A DNA stretch of 32,778 nucleotides, taken from Brachionus koreanus. Lineage: Eukaryota; Rotifera; Eurotatoria; Ploima; Brachionidae. The first letter of the stretch is position 1; every line of letters begins with the position of its first letter. Positions 20,594-31,427 of the stretch are shown here, in pieces. Location of the stretch: the NCBI GenBank assembly GCA_016987375.1, contig PJRA01000048.1:1506903-1539680 (forward strand), given 5' to 3'. Position numbers and translations under genes: made by a program. A model generated the notes under the pieces. It was not told where the DNA came from. It saw only the letters and a list, made by a program, of their open reading frames with translations, and did not search any database.

Positions 20594-23500
20594 ATGGAAG
20601 AGGACAACAAGCTAAATGATGGAGCCAATGATGGAGAAAATAGCCAAGACTGTGATGAAAAAAAAAGTGAATTAAGTCAAACAGGCTCTTTCCGGGAAGA
20701 GACAAATACTCAACTTGACGAAAGCTCACAACTTTCACAGGACAATGATTCTAAAGAAGAACAAAAGGATTCTATTGAAAAGGAAAAATTCGACGACACC
20801 GAAATAAACACAAAGAATCTCGAAATTCTTCAAAATGACATTAACTATGGCATTGTGCTGGCGTTTATTAATAAATTTGGTAAACATTTTAGCTTCAAAG
20901 AAATTAAATTCGAACAATTTGAAAACAGTCTCATTAACATACGAAATCGTAAGATTTTTCTCCATTCAAACTAAATCTCATTAAAGCTAAAATGTTTTTA
21001 AATTAGTTAATAAAAATTTGAGTGATTTTCTTCTAAATTTGCTTAAAAATCTAAGTTTTGGCAAATATGTTAAAAAAGAAAAGTTTGACTACTACATGAC
21101 TAAAGTAAAATAAGACTAAATTCCAAATTTATTTTGAATTGCATTTGTTTTCCTAAGTTTGCTGGTCGATTTTGCGAAAATGATGCACTCGAAATTGAAA
21201 AAAATGGATATATTAAATTAAAAATTGAAGCAAAAATTATAATAGTCAAGGTAAATTTTTACTTAGAAAAAAATTATTAAATTTTCAAATTAAAATGTTT
21301 TAAAGAACTTATTGGAGTGTCAGTTTGATGAAAACCCTAAGTTAAAACAAATAATAGCAGATCAGATTCCGGATCAAAATTCACTTAGGACAGAACCAAA
21401 TGGAAAGGATGTGAATGGTCTTTGGTACTTTGTGTACATGGACTCAGACTGCTCTATTCGAGTATTCAGTATTAACTACAAAGACCTAGCCCAAAATTCT
21501 ACTTCATGGAAGCTAGAAGCAAAGTATTTGACGAAATAATTTTTTCTTTTTTAAAATGAATTTTTATTATTTTCCAGAAATTTAAATGATCTCAAATCTT
21601 TAGTGGAAAAACTATCTTCTCAGCCAGAAGTGGTAAAATTGAGATCCTGTAATTATTATAAATAAATTTTTCTATTTATTCAAAAATTTTATTTTAATTT
21701 GTTTTCGTAGCTAAAAAATATCAAGAAAACAAAAATAAAATAAATGAAAATAGTCAGTCTTGTGATGAGAATAAACTAGAAACTGAAGAAAAAGAAGAAT
21801 TAAAAGATAATGTCTGCTTAGATAGCCAAGAGAAACAAGATGATGAAAAACAAGCCAAACAAGAACATAAGCTAGAATTTAAAGAAGAATCAGAGACTAA
21901 AGCCGATATTGAACTAGAAAACGAGAAAGTAGAGCCTAAAATTGAAAAAATCGAATCAAATGACCAAGTTAAAGAGGAAAATATTGAAAAAACACCAGAA
22001 AAAAATGAAAAAGAATCAGAGAATAAAATTGAAAAAATCGAATCAAATGAGCAAATTAAAGAGGAAAATATTGAAAAAACACCAGAAAAAAATGAAAAAG
22101 AATCAGGGAATAAATTTGAAATAGAAGAGCCTGAGCCTATTGCTCTAAGAAAATCGACTCGATCTAGTGTAAGAAAAATGCAAGAAGCTGAACAACTTAA
22201 AGCGACTCCAAAGCCCAAAATAAATTCAACAAAATCTACTCCAAAATCAAACAAAAAATCAACTAAAAAATCATCTAAAAAAAAGTCAAGTAAACAAAAA
22301 AGTTCTACTATTGAGTATATTGAAGATGACGTAGATGATGAAGAATTAGACGAGGAAGATGATGATGAAGAATTTGCGCCTAGTCCGTCCAAAAAGAAAG
22401 CACAAATTTGCCCTAAGAAAAAAAGTCGACAAAAAAATAAGCCAAATTTATTAGACTATGAGAGTGGTTCGACAATTAGTGATGAATTCGACCAAGAATC
22501 AGCATGTATCAAGTGCAAAAAAGTAAAATCTAAGCAAATATTGATACTGTGTGATGGCTGTGATGCACCATACCATATTGGCTGTCTAAAACCACCATTG
22601 CTTGAAATACCCGAAGGCGACTGGTTTTGCGACATATGCACACATGATAAGCTCATTAGCTATTTAGAGCAAAAAATAGAGCTTATTGAAAAGCACAATC
22701 AAGAATTAGAGGCGACTAAATTAGCTAAACAAAATCAAAAACCAGCCTACACAGACATATCAGCATATTTGGACAATTTATTTAGTTCAAATGTTGGTCG
22801 TAAAATAAAAAATGAAAAGCCCAAGAAGAGCATTTTTGAAGAAACTGTCCTAGATGGACCAAGATCATGTCGCTTAAAATCTAGAGTTAGATACACATTT
22901 GAGGACTTTGATAAGTCTATAAATCAGGCCTGTGGAGAAGAAGAAGAAGACCAAGAAGAGAAAATTTTTGAGCCCAGACCCACTAGAAGTACTAGAAGGT
23001 CTAGTAGACTTAATGAATATGTGGATAATTATAATTCAGGAGTAGAATCAGATGCAGGTTCGAACAGCTCTGAGTATAAGGCTAGTATTAAACGGCCTAA
23101 GTATGAAAGTGAGGAAATTAGTGAAGAAGAGCCTGAATCTGATGAGGATTTCAAAGCTAGCAAGAAAAAGCATCGTAGTGAAAGAGTGAATAGAAAAAAG
23201 TCGAAAAAATCTAAAAAAAGAAAGACTAAATCTAAATATTGTGATGATACTGAAAGTGATGTTGATGAAACAGAAGAGGAGGAAGAAGAAGAGCTTGTTT
23301 ATAGTGATGATGAAGAAGCTAATAAAGGGCGGTATAGTCGCGGTAAACTAAAGGTATTGCAAAAATGGAGCGATGATGAATCGGCAAAGACTTCAGATCA
23401 AGAGTATTCGAATGGTTCTAGTGTAAAAAAGCGGTCAACTAGAACCAAATCAAACAAGAATTACTGTGAAAGTAGTGATGAGAATGATAAAGAGACAGAG

Positions 23501-24013
23501 AATGAAAATGAAGAAAAGTCAAAATCGAGGATTAAAAAACCATGGTTGAGTGATGACGAAAAAGATGAGACGCCGGCCAAAAAAGCAAGACCGATCATAA
23601 AGCGACCATGGTCAGATGACGATTCAAATGAAGCTAAAAGTGAATCGAAAGATGTCAAACAAAATGAAAAAAGTGAAACTGGTCAAATGTCTGAGGAAAG
23701 TAATAAACAAAATTTGCCAACAAATACATGCATGAGCTCGGTAATTGCGAACAAAAGCCAAGTGATGATAAATCAAGCTCCAACACAAATTACGGTCGAA
23801 AATAAACCTATCAACACTATACCACAAGCTAATTTTGTTCCTAATAATTTTATAACTACTGCTACTCCACTAGTGTACTACTACTGTCAGCCGACTCATA
23901 TACCAACATTGCAACCAACTCCTGTTATTCAAATGAACGGTCAGATTCCAAATCAACTTCAACCAATTGTGTTAATGAATATTCCCAGTCAAGGTTTTAT
24001 AAAACCAAGTTAG
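20594..24013 (+). CDS. RSF1: Remodeling and spacing factor 1 homologue
   Basis: Six exons, 20594-20948, 21007-21104, 21158-21250, 21306-21523, 21578-21648 and 21711-24013, give 1045 residues. RSF1 is the histone-binding partner of the ISWI ATPase SNF2H in the nucleosome-spacing RSF complex. The acidic start leads into a DDT/WHIM-like region: NYGIVLAFINKFGKHFSF, then a block ending LLECQFDENPKLK and a GLWYF...SWKLEAK segment, matching human RSF1's order. A long acidic and lysine-rich region follows. One PHD finger at about 542-590 has the full C4HC3 set (C544, C547, C559, C562, H567, C570, C585, C588), then RVRYTFEDFD, as in RSF1 after its PHD. The tail is acidic and serine-rich, then glutamine/proline-rich. 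It is shorter than the human protein. ATG 20594 is the first in frame. AATAAA lies at 24060. Confidence 0.92.
21937..22110 (+). repeat. 87-bp tandem duplication inside RSF1
   Basis: Two head-to-tail copies of an 87-bp unit encode 29 residues each, starting KIEKIESN(D/E)Q(V/I)KEEN and differing at only a few residues. The unit length is a multiple of three, so the frame is kept. It lies in the charged linker before the PHD finger, and its high identity suggests a recent duplication. Confidence 0.9.
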
Positions 24014-25313
24014 ATTGTATACTAGTTAGACTACTTAAGTGCTAAGGCAATTAATTTAAAATAAATTCTTTTTTGTTGGCTTTTATCTTAATTATTTTTT
24101 AATTTATGTAAATTCTTATCTTTTTTTAAAAAAAATTTTTAAAAATTAGTTTTGATTAAATTGTATATTATTCAAGTTAAAGTTGAACAATGAAAAGTTA
24201 TTAAATAAAATTCATTTGATACAAATTAGTTTATGTTTTAGACTTGAAAATAAATTTGAAAAATAGTAAAAAAAATTCTTAATTTTATTTTTTAAATTTT
24301 GACTCTTTTAAATTTTTTTTAGTTTCGGGTAGGCCTGGTCGAAAAATAAAATAAATTTATCAATACGATTTTTAATAATTTTTATTTCTTTCAAAAATTA
24401 AAGAAAATAAATTTAACGCATTTTCATCTGAATCGTTAAGTGTATTAAGTGTATTCATGAGAAGAGAAAGCTTCGAGAGATGGATAAAAATTTAAGCAAA
24501 CAAAATGGTCTTTTATTTTTTTTAATTTAAATTTTTGATTGTATCCCTAAGAATTCTAAAAAATATATGTTTATTTTTTATTTATTTAATTAAATTAATT
24601 ATTTAATTTTATTCTTTTATCTTTAAAATTTTCATATTTGAAATTTTTTTACACGTCCAACGCCATTTTATGGCTGTCCTATGACCACCATTGAGTGTAC
24701 CCAACATTAATTTATATATATATTCTATTTCTAACAAAATAATCATTGCTATATTTTCTTTTGTTAGATGGTTTCTATTTTCAATTTTGGAGACTTTCGA
24801 TTTAATTGGGAATCATAAAATTTTGAGTCTTACTTTCTTTAACATAAAAAACACTGCTTTTTAAACTTCACCGATTAAATGAAAAAAAAAAATTTATGAA
24901 TAAAAGCTTATGACAAATAAATTTTATTTCGTCTTAAGCTAAAATAAATTAAATATTTTTTTTTTCAGAAAAAATGTGACTCAAAAATTATCAAATTTGC
25001 TAATTAAAAGAACTATTATTTTAGTCAATTATAGTCAAAAAAATAAAAATTTTAATTAAAGAAAAAGAATATATGAATCGTTTTATTGGGAAAAAATTAT
25101 TTATTAATATTTTATTTAAATTATTTCTTAAAAATTCTTATCTTTCTTATTATTTATTTACAATAATGGAATAAATTTTTATAAAATTTTTCTATTTTGC
25201 ATGTCTATGGTTTATCTTGGCAAATAAGTCAAAAATGTTCGAGTATTAAAATTGAATTTTAAAAATAAATTTTTTTTTTCTTTTTAAATTCAAAATTAAT
25301 ATTTAAAGCAATC
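24014..25313. other. Region downstream of RSF1
   Basis: RSF1 3' UTR then AT-rich DNA. The only distinct item is a GC-richer island at about 24650-24712 related to 19586-19632. No gene is seen. Confidence 0.6.
24660..24706. repeat. GC-richer dispersed repeat, copy 2
   Basis: CGCCATTTTATGGCTGTCC...TACCCAACA aligns with 19586-19632 with one gap and about a quarter of positions different. No terminal repeats are visible in either copy. Confidence 0.5.
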
Positions 25314-25669
25314 ATGTTCAGTTTGTATGATAAATTTTGGATCAGTATTTTAGCAACATGTTGTTTAATAATGATTTTTGGTCTAGATATTGTTATTATG
25401 GTGAAAACATCTAATATATCATTGATAACTTTGAAGTCATTCAATCTTTCCTTCTCTACGATAGAATTTTTTCTTTATATATTGGAATTGTTTTAATACA
25501 TTTTGTCCCAGAATTTATTTGTGCATTATTAAGCGAAGAAGTAAAAATGACTGGTTCTATATTTTCTTAATAACGGGAATATTTTTCAATGCTAGAGAAG
25601 TGATTGTATGGAAATTTTTTAGCTGTTTTAATGTTTCTTTTTACCAACTTATGCAAGTTAGAGCATCGT
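25314..25669 (+). CDS. Possible small membrane protein, splicing unresolved
   Basis: ATG 25314 opens a frame with one clear membrane segment (WISILATCCLIMIFGLDIVIM). A second open stretch follows a TTTTGTCCCAG acceptor at 25511: it reads IYLCIIKRRSKNDWFYIFLITGIFF in pieces and continues to a good GTAAGT donor after 25669. A phase-compatible join is 25314-25435 to 25512-25669 (76-nt intron, poor GTCATT donor). An alternative uses 25465-25540 (membrane-like GIVLIHFVPEFICALL) in a third frame and ends at a TAG near 25620. No family is recognised and the 3' end is not found. It may be a decayed gene. Confidence 0.3.
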
Positions 25670-25911
25670 AAGTTTTTCTTACATTTATGTTTTATTACTA
25701 CGAAGAACTTTTTTGATATCTTTCAAAAATTATATATTTAAAAGTTTACAGTTTTTGAAGTGATTAAAAGCTTAAAATTAAGATTAAAAAAATTTATGCC
25801 AATTATTCGGATGACTATTTGGTAAATAATCGGGGTTAAAAAAAAATTTTAAAACTTTATTTCTAAAACCCAAGAAATTTAGAATAAAATAAAATTATTT
25901 AATTAATTTTT
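25670..25911. other. Short gap before the coiled-coil gene
   Basis: AT-rich. It contains a TTTACAG acceptor-like site near 25750 followed by a short open stretch (VIKSLKLRLKK) whose phase does not match the upstream donor. It is also where the 3' UTR of the minus-strand coiled-coil gene would lie. Confidence 0.4.
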
Positions 25912-27405
25912 TTACGAATTTTTCATTGAATCAATCATTTTTTTTACCTTTAAAATTTTTTGGTCTAAAACATCAAGATCTTTTTGAAACTGATCATCTT
26001 GATCGTTTTTAAGAGGAGGCAGCGATTCAACAGATTCGGTTGTATTGTCAGATATTTGTATCGTGGTAATGCTTAAATCTTCCATGCTAAAAACAATCTT
26101 TTCCTCATCTTCTTCATCATCATAGACATCATTGAATTGATTTTTCAGATTGGTAACAATTGATTTGTTATTTGTGAATGGATTTTTTTCTTGCTTTCTT
26201 AAGACATCATTATCAGTAAATGGCATTAAGACTTGATCATCATTTAAATTGTTTATAATCTTAAATTGTTGATTATGGCCACGTGAGTTGAAATTAGCTC
26301 TTTTAAGAGACTCAGCAAAATCGGCAAACGATGAGTCAGCATCTATCAAAGTGTCAGTAGTGGAGAAATCTTTGCTTTTTTTCTTAAAACCAGTCATTTG
26401 CTTATCTGATTTGAGTGTTTTTTCAAATTTGGCTAAGTTCATTAAAAGATTGGTAATACTTTTCGATTCGGTCACATTTGCCGATGTAGATTGGCTTGTT
26501 TCCTTGCCTTTTTTTTCCATTTCTGTTATTAAACCACTTACATTTTCACTTATTTCTCTAATAAAAACATATTTTAATTTTTATTTTTCTAAAGATAAGT
26601 TCAAATTACTTAAATAAAGTATGATATTCTTCAATTTGTTTATTTTTATTATATAATTCTGTTTCCAATCGACTGCATTTTAATTTATATTCTTCTAGTT
26701 CGGATGCAATTTTTTCCAAATGATTTTGGTGAAATTTTGAATTTTTTTCACTACTTTGAGCTTGTTGGGCCAATTCGTTTTGTTTCATATGTACAATTTG
26801 TTGGTTTATATTAGCCAATTTCTCGGAATAGCTTGAAATAATGTAATTAAGACCATTACCTAAATCTGACTTTATTTGCTCGGTTTCCGATTTAAGCTTG
26901 GGCTTAAGCTCTTGATTTCGAATGGTCAGCTTTAAATCATCAATTTCTTTTTTCATTTCGTTTAGTTTAATTTCAAGCTCATTTTGAACACAAGGCTTAG
27001 CGGAATTATTTTGCGTGGAAAAATTACTAAAATGTAAATCAATCAAATTTTTTAAATCATTCCAATCTACACTTTTTTGAATCGGACATTTTCGATATAC
27101 AGAAAAATCAGCTGAACGGGACCTTAAAGTGTCTATGTCATTTTTTGACCTGCCATTTCTATTTTCATGCGCAATTTTTTTCAAATTGTCATTGCTTTGC
27201 GAATTTTTAAGAATTGTTCTCAATGGATTTAGATTTGATCCTGAAATTGGCTTTTTCGTAATTGGCGGTTTTTTATTTCTAAATGAACTATTGTTATTAA
27301 TAGATGATGAGACACTTTTTTTGCCATCTTTGATACATTTAGCAGAAGGTTTTGTTCCAACAAAAAATGTTTTTTTTACTTCATTTTCAATTTTTCCTCT
27401 TTTTT
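25912..27405 (-). CDS. Coiled-coil protein of unknown family, 5' end uncertain
   Basis: Two exons are secure, 27405-26610 and 26557-25912, joined across a 52-nt intron in phase 2 to a stop at 25912. They encode about 480 residues. The first part is basic and serine/asparagine-rich (TKKPISGSNLNPLRTILKN, SRSADFSVYR). The middle has two long heptad-rich stretches (NEMKKEIDDLKLTIRNQEL and LEEYKLKCSRLETELYNK) that predict coiled coils. The last third is acidic (DDEEDEEKIVFSMEDL) and ends in another short helix. The first exon has no ATG near its start and a TTTAG acceptor at 27406, so an upstream exon must supply one nucleotide of phase. Two candidates fit: 27618-27639 (MGDCFRL) and 29308-29386 (MPELKIKSEKEL). 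A centrosomal or cytoskeletal role would be a guess. Confidence 0.7.
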
Positions 27406-27445
27406 CTAAATACACAATTAAAATTATTGTTTACTAATAAATTTA

Positions 27446-27645
27446 TTTTTAAAAATAAAAAAATTGAGGAACTATATTAGTTAATAATCGGCCCTTTTCT
27501 ATCTTATTGGATAATGCGGAGGCGCTCATCTCCTTTTCCAGTACCTTTTTGAGCAAATGCTCCAACCTGACACAGAGGTTACTGCATTGCATTGATCATC
27601 CACACCACAATTATTACCCAGTCGAAAGCAGTCCCCCATTTTTAT
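27446..27645 (-). other. GC-richer island upstream of the coiled-coil gene
   Basis: About 150 bases of balanced composition in AT-rich DNA. On the minus strand three readings compete: a 22-nt first exon (27639-27618, MGDCFRL then GTAATA) in correct phase for the coiled-coil gene; the same ATG read through to 27526, giving LGNNCGVDDQC and a further cysteine, a spacing seen in secreted cysteine-rich repeats; and an ORF at 27592-27449 reading RLEHLLKKVLEKEM. It could also be a repeat fragment. I cannot choose. Confidence 0.35.
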
Positions 27646-28066
27646 AAAACTAAGTTAAAATTGAAAGCTTAAAATTTAATGCAGCTTTTGAATATTAATT
27701 GAATAAAATTAGGATTTAAAATTTTCAATTAAATAAATAAACGAAAAAAAATTTTAATAAATTTATTCTAATAAATTATTATTTTTATTTTGAAAAAGTT
27801 AACGCATTTGCCTACTAGTTACTTGTAGAATTTTGCCAAAATTAACAGAAAATTTGATTCAAAAATAACAATTTATTTAAGAGTTTGCTTTGCTTTAAAA
27901 ATAAAGTTCTTAAAAAAAAAAATTTACTGTTTATCCATTAATTATGATCATAACCATGTAATATCTATTATTTAATTTTATTCTAGAAATTAGCTAATAT
28001 TCAACCTAAATTCAAACAAATTTTCATTTAAAACAATTTAATTTAATTCAGGCCAAAAAATAATGT
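27646..28066. other. AT-rich spacer
   Basis: About 420 bases of A/T-dominated sequence with no convincing ORF, repeat or signal. If the 29308-29386 exon belongs to the coiled-coil gene, this is part of its 1.9-kb first intron. Confidence 0.5.
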
Positions 28067-28070
28067 TTAA

Positions 28071-28304
28071 ACAATAAAAGGTCGGAGCGGTCTTATGAAC
28101 CCCATTTGTTCTACGAATTAATAAATAGTATTTATATGTATTTAATACATCTTCTATTTGTTTTTAACTAAATTAATTTAATAATTTTTTAGAATTTTTT
28201 TAAAATAATATCTTGGATTCAAAATATTTAATTTTTCTAAATAATTTTATTTTCATTTAAAAAAATTAAAAAACGAGTCGAATAATCCCTCCGACCTTTC
28301 AGTG
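28071..28304. mobile_element. Second TTAA-flanked MITE
   Basis: 234 bp between TTAA at 28067-28070 and 28305-28308. The right end inward reads CACTGAAAGGTCGGAGG; the left reads ACAATAAAAGGTCGGAGCGG, so the ends match from AAAGGTCGGAG onward and the outer bases of the left end have decayed. The CACT-GAA start resembles CACTAGAA of the element at 19822, suggesting the same piggyBac-like superfamily but another subfamily. Confidence 0.6.
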
Positions 28305-28308
28305 TTAA

Positions 28309-29293
28309 ATTTGTGTTTATGACTAAATATTATTTATATTGACGATTATTTTTTTTTTATTGAAAATTAAGTTATTCTTGATAGACAAAATAAATTATTT
28401 TCTTTTGAATAATAGAAAAATTTCAATCAACTTGAATTCAAATTTCAATCATGTCATTATTGAAAATATTCTTAGTCATTTACATTAATAATATTTGTAA
28501 CTCTTATGATTCATTCTGTCAATCGATTAATTTATTTATCTTCGAATGATATTTTTTTAAACTTCCAGTAAATTTTGGGTATTGTAAAATTCAAATACAA
28601 ACAATACAAAAATTTTTCCTATTTCGATAAGTTAAAATTTATTTTAAAAAAAATATTTTTAAAAAATACTACTAGATAGTTTTTTTAGATTTTTTTATTT
28701 AAAATATTTTTTCTAAAATATATTCTAAATTATTAAAAATGACAAAAATGAAACGTAAGTAAAATTTTTGTGATTTTTTGTGATAAAATTTTTTTTAGAT
28801 TAACAAAATGCAAAAAAATATGTTGCAGTATTTTGCAGTATTATTTTAAAAATGTTTTATTTTAATAAATTTTGATTTATCAAAATGAAAAGAAATTTTT
28901 ATTTTTTTTTGTATTTGAATTTCACAATACCAATAATAATCAAATATATTTTTTTCTTTTTAGATAACACTTAAACTTTGTCTTATTATTTATAATTTTC
29001 TTTTAAATTTTTTGTTTTATATCGCTTTCTAGGAGTTAAATGAAATCAATAAATAATTCTAATTCTGTAAAATTAAAAAATAATTGTGGAATTGATTCAA
29101 CAATTTTATTTACTTAACTTTTAAAGAAATTAACACAAATTATTCTTTATGAAATTATAGACTTATCACAAAGAATTCTTTTTATAATCAAAAATGAAAA
29201 AAAAATTATTTACTTTTTTGAATCAAAAATTTTAGAATTTGAAAAATTTTTCAGCATTTAAGCCTCTTTTACTTATAAATAAAAATTTAAAAA
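28309..29293. other. AT-rich spacer
   Basis: Almost pure A/T. A 32-codon plus-strand ORF at 28451-28549 begins with a signal-peptide-like stretch (MSLLKIFLVIYINNICNS), but such ORFs are expected by chance here and it has no other support. No splice-compatible exon for the flanking minus-strand genes is seen. Confidence 0.5.
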
Positions 29294-29411
29294 TTATATT
29301 ATTATACCTTGGATATTGATGATATTTTTCATCAGCCGAGTGTATCTGTTCAGCTCTTTTTCGCTTTTAATTTTAAGCTCTGGCATTCGGACCAGATTAT
29401 TCAAGTATAAT
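29294..29411 (-). CDS. Orphan exon (or 30-residue ORF)
   Basis: The segment 29411-29308 is bounded by TTATTTAG and a GTATAA donor and is open throughout: YLNNLVRMPELKIKSEKELN... to NIINIQ. From the ATG at 29386 it could be the start of the coiled-coil gene, since it ends in phase 1, the phase that gene's exon at 27405 requires. Read without splicing, it ends at TAA 29294 as a 30-residue ORF. Its balanced, lysine/glutamate-rich composition argues for coding. It is not part of METTL1, which ends at 29507. Confidence 0.4.
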
Positions 29412-29506
29412 CTAAATAAAAAAATAGAAATTTCGATATATTTTTATTTAAATATATTTGATAATCATTAAAAAAAAAACAGAATCATGTTTTATTTCAA
29501 TTATAA

Positions 29507-30805
<1,299 letters not shown>

Positions 30806-31204
30806 TTTTGCTACTGATTCAAAATTATTAGTAATTTTTTTTCTATTATTAAAGCAGAATTCGGAGCTAACCGAGTTGATATTGCAACAAAAAAAAAAGC
30901 CAAATATGAAGGCTCATTGATTAGGAGCACATTTTGGCTAAAATTACAAAAAAAATAAGAAAAAAAAATTGATTAGATATTTTATTAAAAAATTCATTTT
31001 GTAACTAATTAAAATTTTAAAAAGATCTAGATGAAAAAAATCACCTGAGATCAATAAGTTGTACAAAAATACCTTTTGCTTCAAAACAAAAGACTTAGTA
31101 CCTAAATTAAACTTTTTTTTGTTAGCGAACTAAATTTTATTCAAACGACTTATTCTTCTTTAAGTCAAATTAAATGATTGTCTATTTAAGTTCCATTTTA
31201 AAAA
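30806..31204. promoter_or_regulatory. METTL1 upstream region
   Basis: About 400 bases between the METTL1 start and the stop of the next minus-strand gene, so it should hold the METTL1 promoter and the other gene's 3' UTR. The plus strand at 30855-30960 is open in two frames around an A-run and is less AT-rich than its surroundings, but no start or product is recognised. Confidence 0.45.
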
Positions 31205-31427
31205 TTATTTATTCTTCAATTGGTTGTTGGTCATCAACTTTCCAGTGCTAACAACAGACAAGCTCAAGCCCAGCATGGAAACTAGCATTGCCCCATTAAT
31301 GATCAATTTTTGAAAATTGAATCTAGATATCTTCTGATTCTTAGTGAAATGTTAAGAAAAAATCAAAAATTGATTATTTTAAAAATTTTACTCTGTTTAC
31401 GGCAGCCGCTGTTAAAAAATTAATCAT
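31205..31427 (-). CDS. 56-residue single-pass membrane microprotein
   Basis: Two exons, 31427-31392 and 31339-31205, joined across a 52-nt intron with a GTAAAA donor, a CTTAAC branch-like site and a CACTAAG acceptor, the size and form of other introns here. The product starts MINFLTAAAVNRNQKISRF, a basic amphipathic stretch without acidic residues, then one hydrophobic helix (LIINGAMLVSMLGLSLSVVS, about 25-44), then a short polar tail ending LKNK. The layout fits a small mitochondrial inner-membrane or ER protein, such as a respiratory-complex accessory subunit, but I recognise no family. The stop lies inside AATAAATAA, which also contains a poly(A) signal. Neither exon is long enough to stand out as an ORF. 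Confidence 0.6.

Noticed and set aside
21754..22392. 212-residue serine/phenylalanine-rich minus-strand ORF
   Set aside because: Antisense of the acidic, lysine-rich RSF1 region, where GAA/AAA/TCA codons leave the opposite strand open.
28451..28549. 32-codon ORF with signal-peptide-like start
   Set aside because: Hydrophobic short ORFs are common by chance at this A+T content; no splice or context support.
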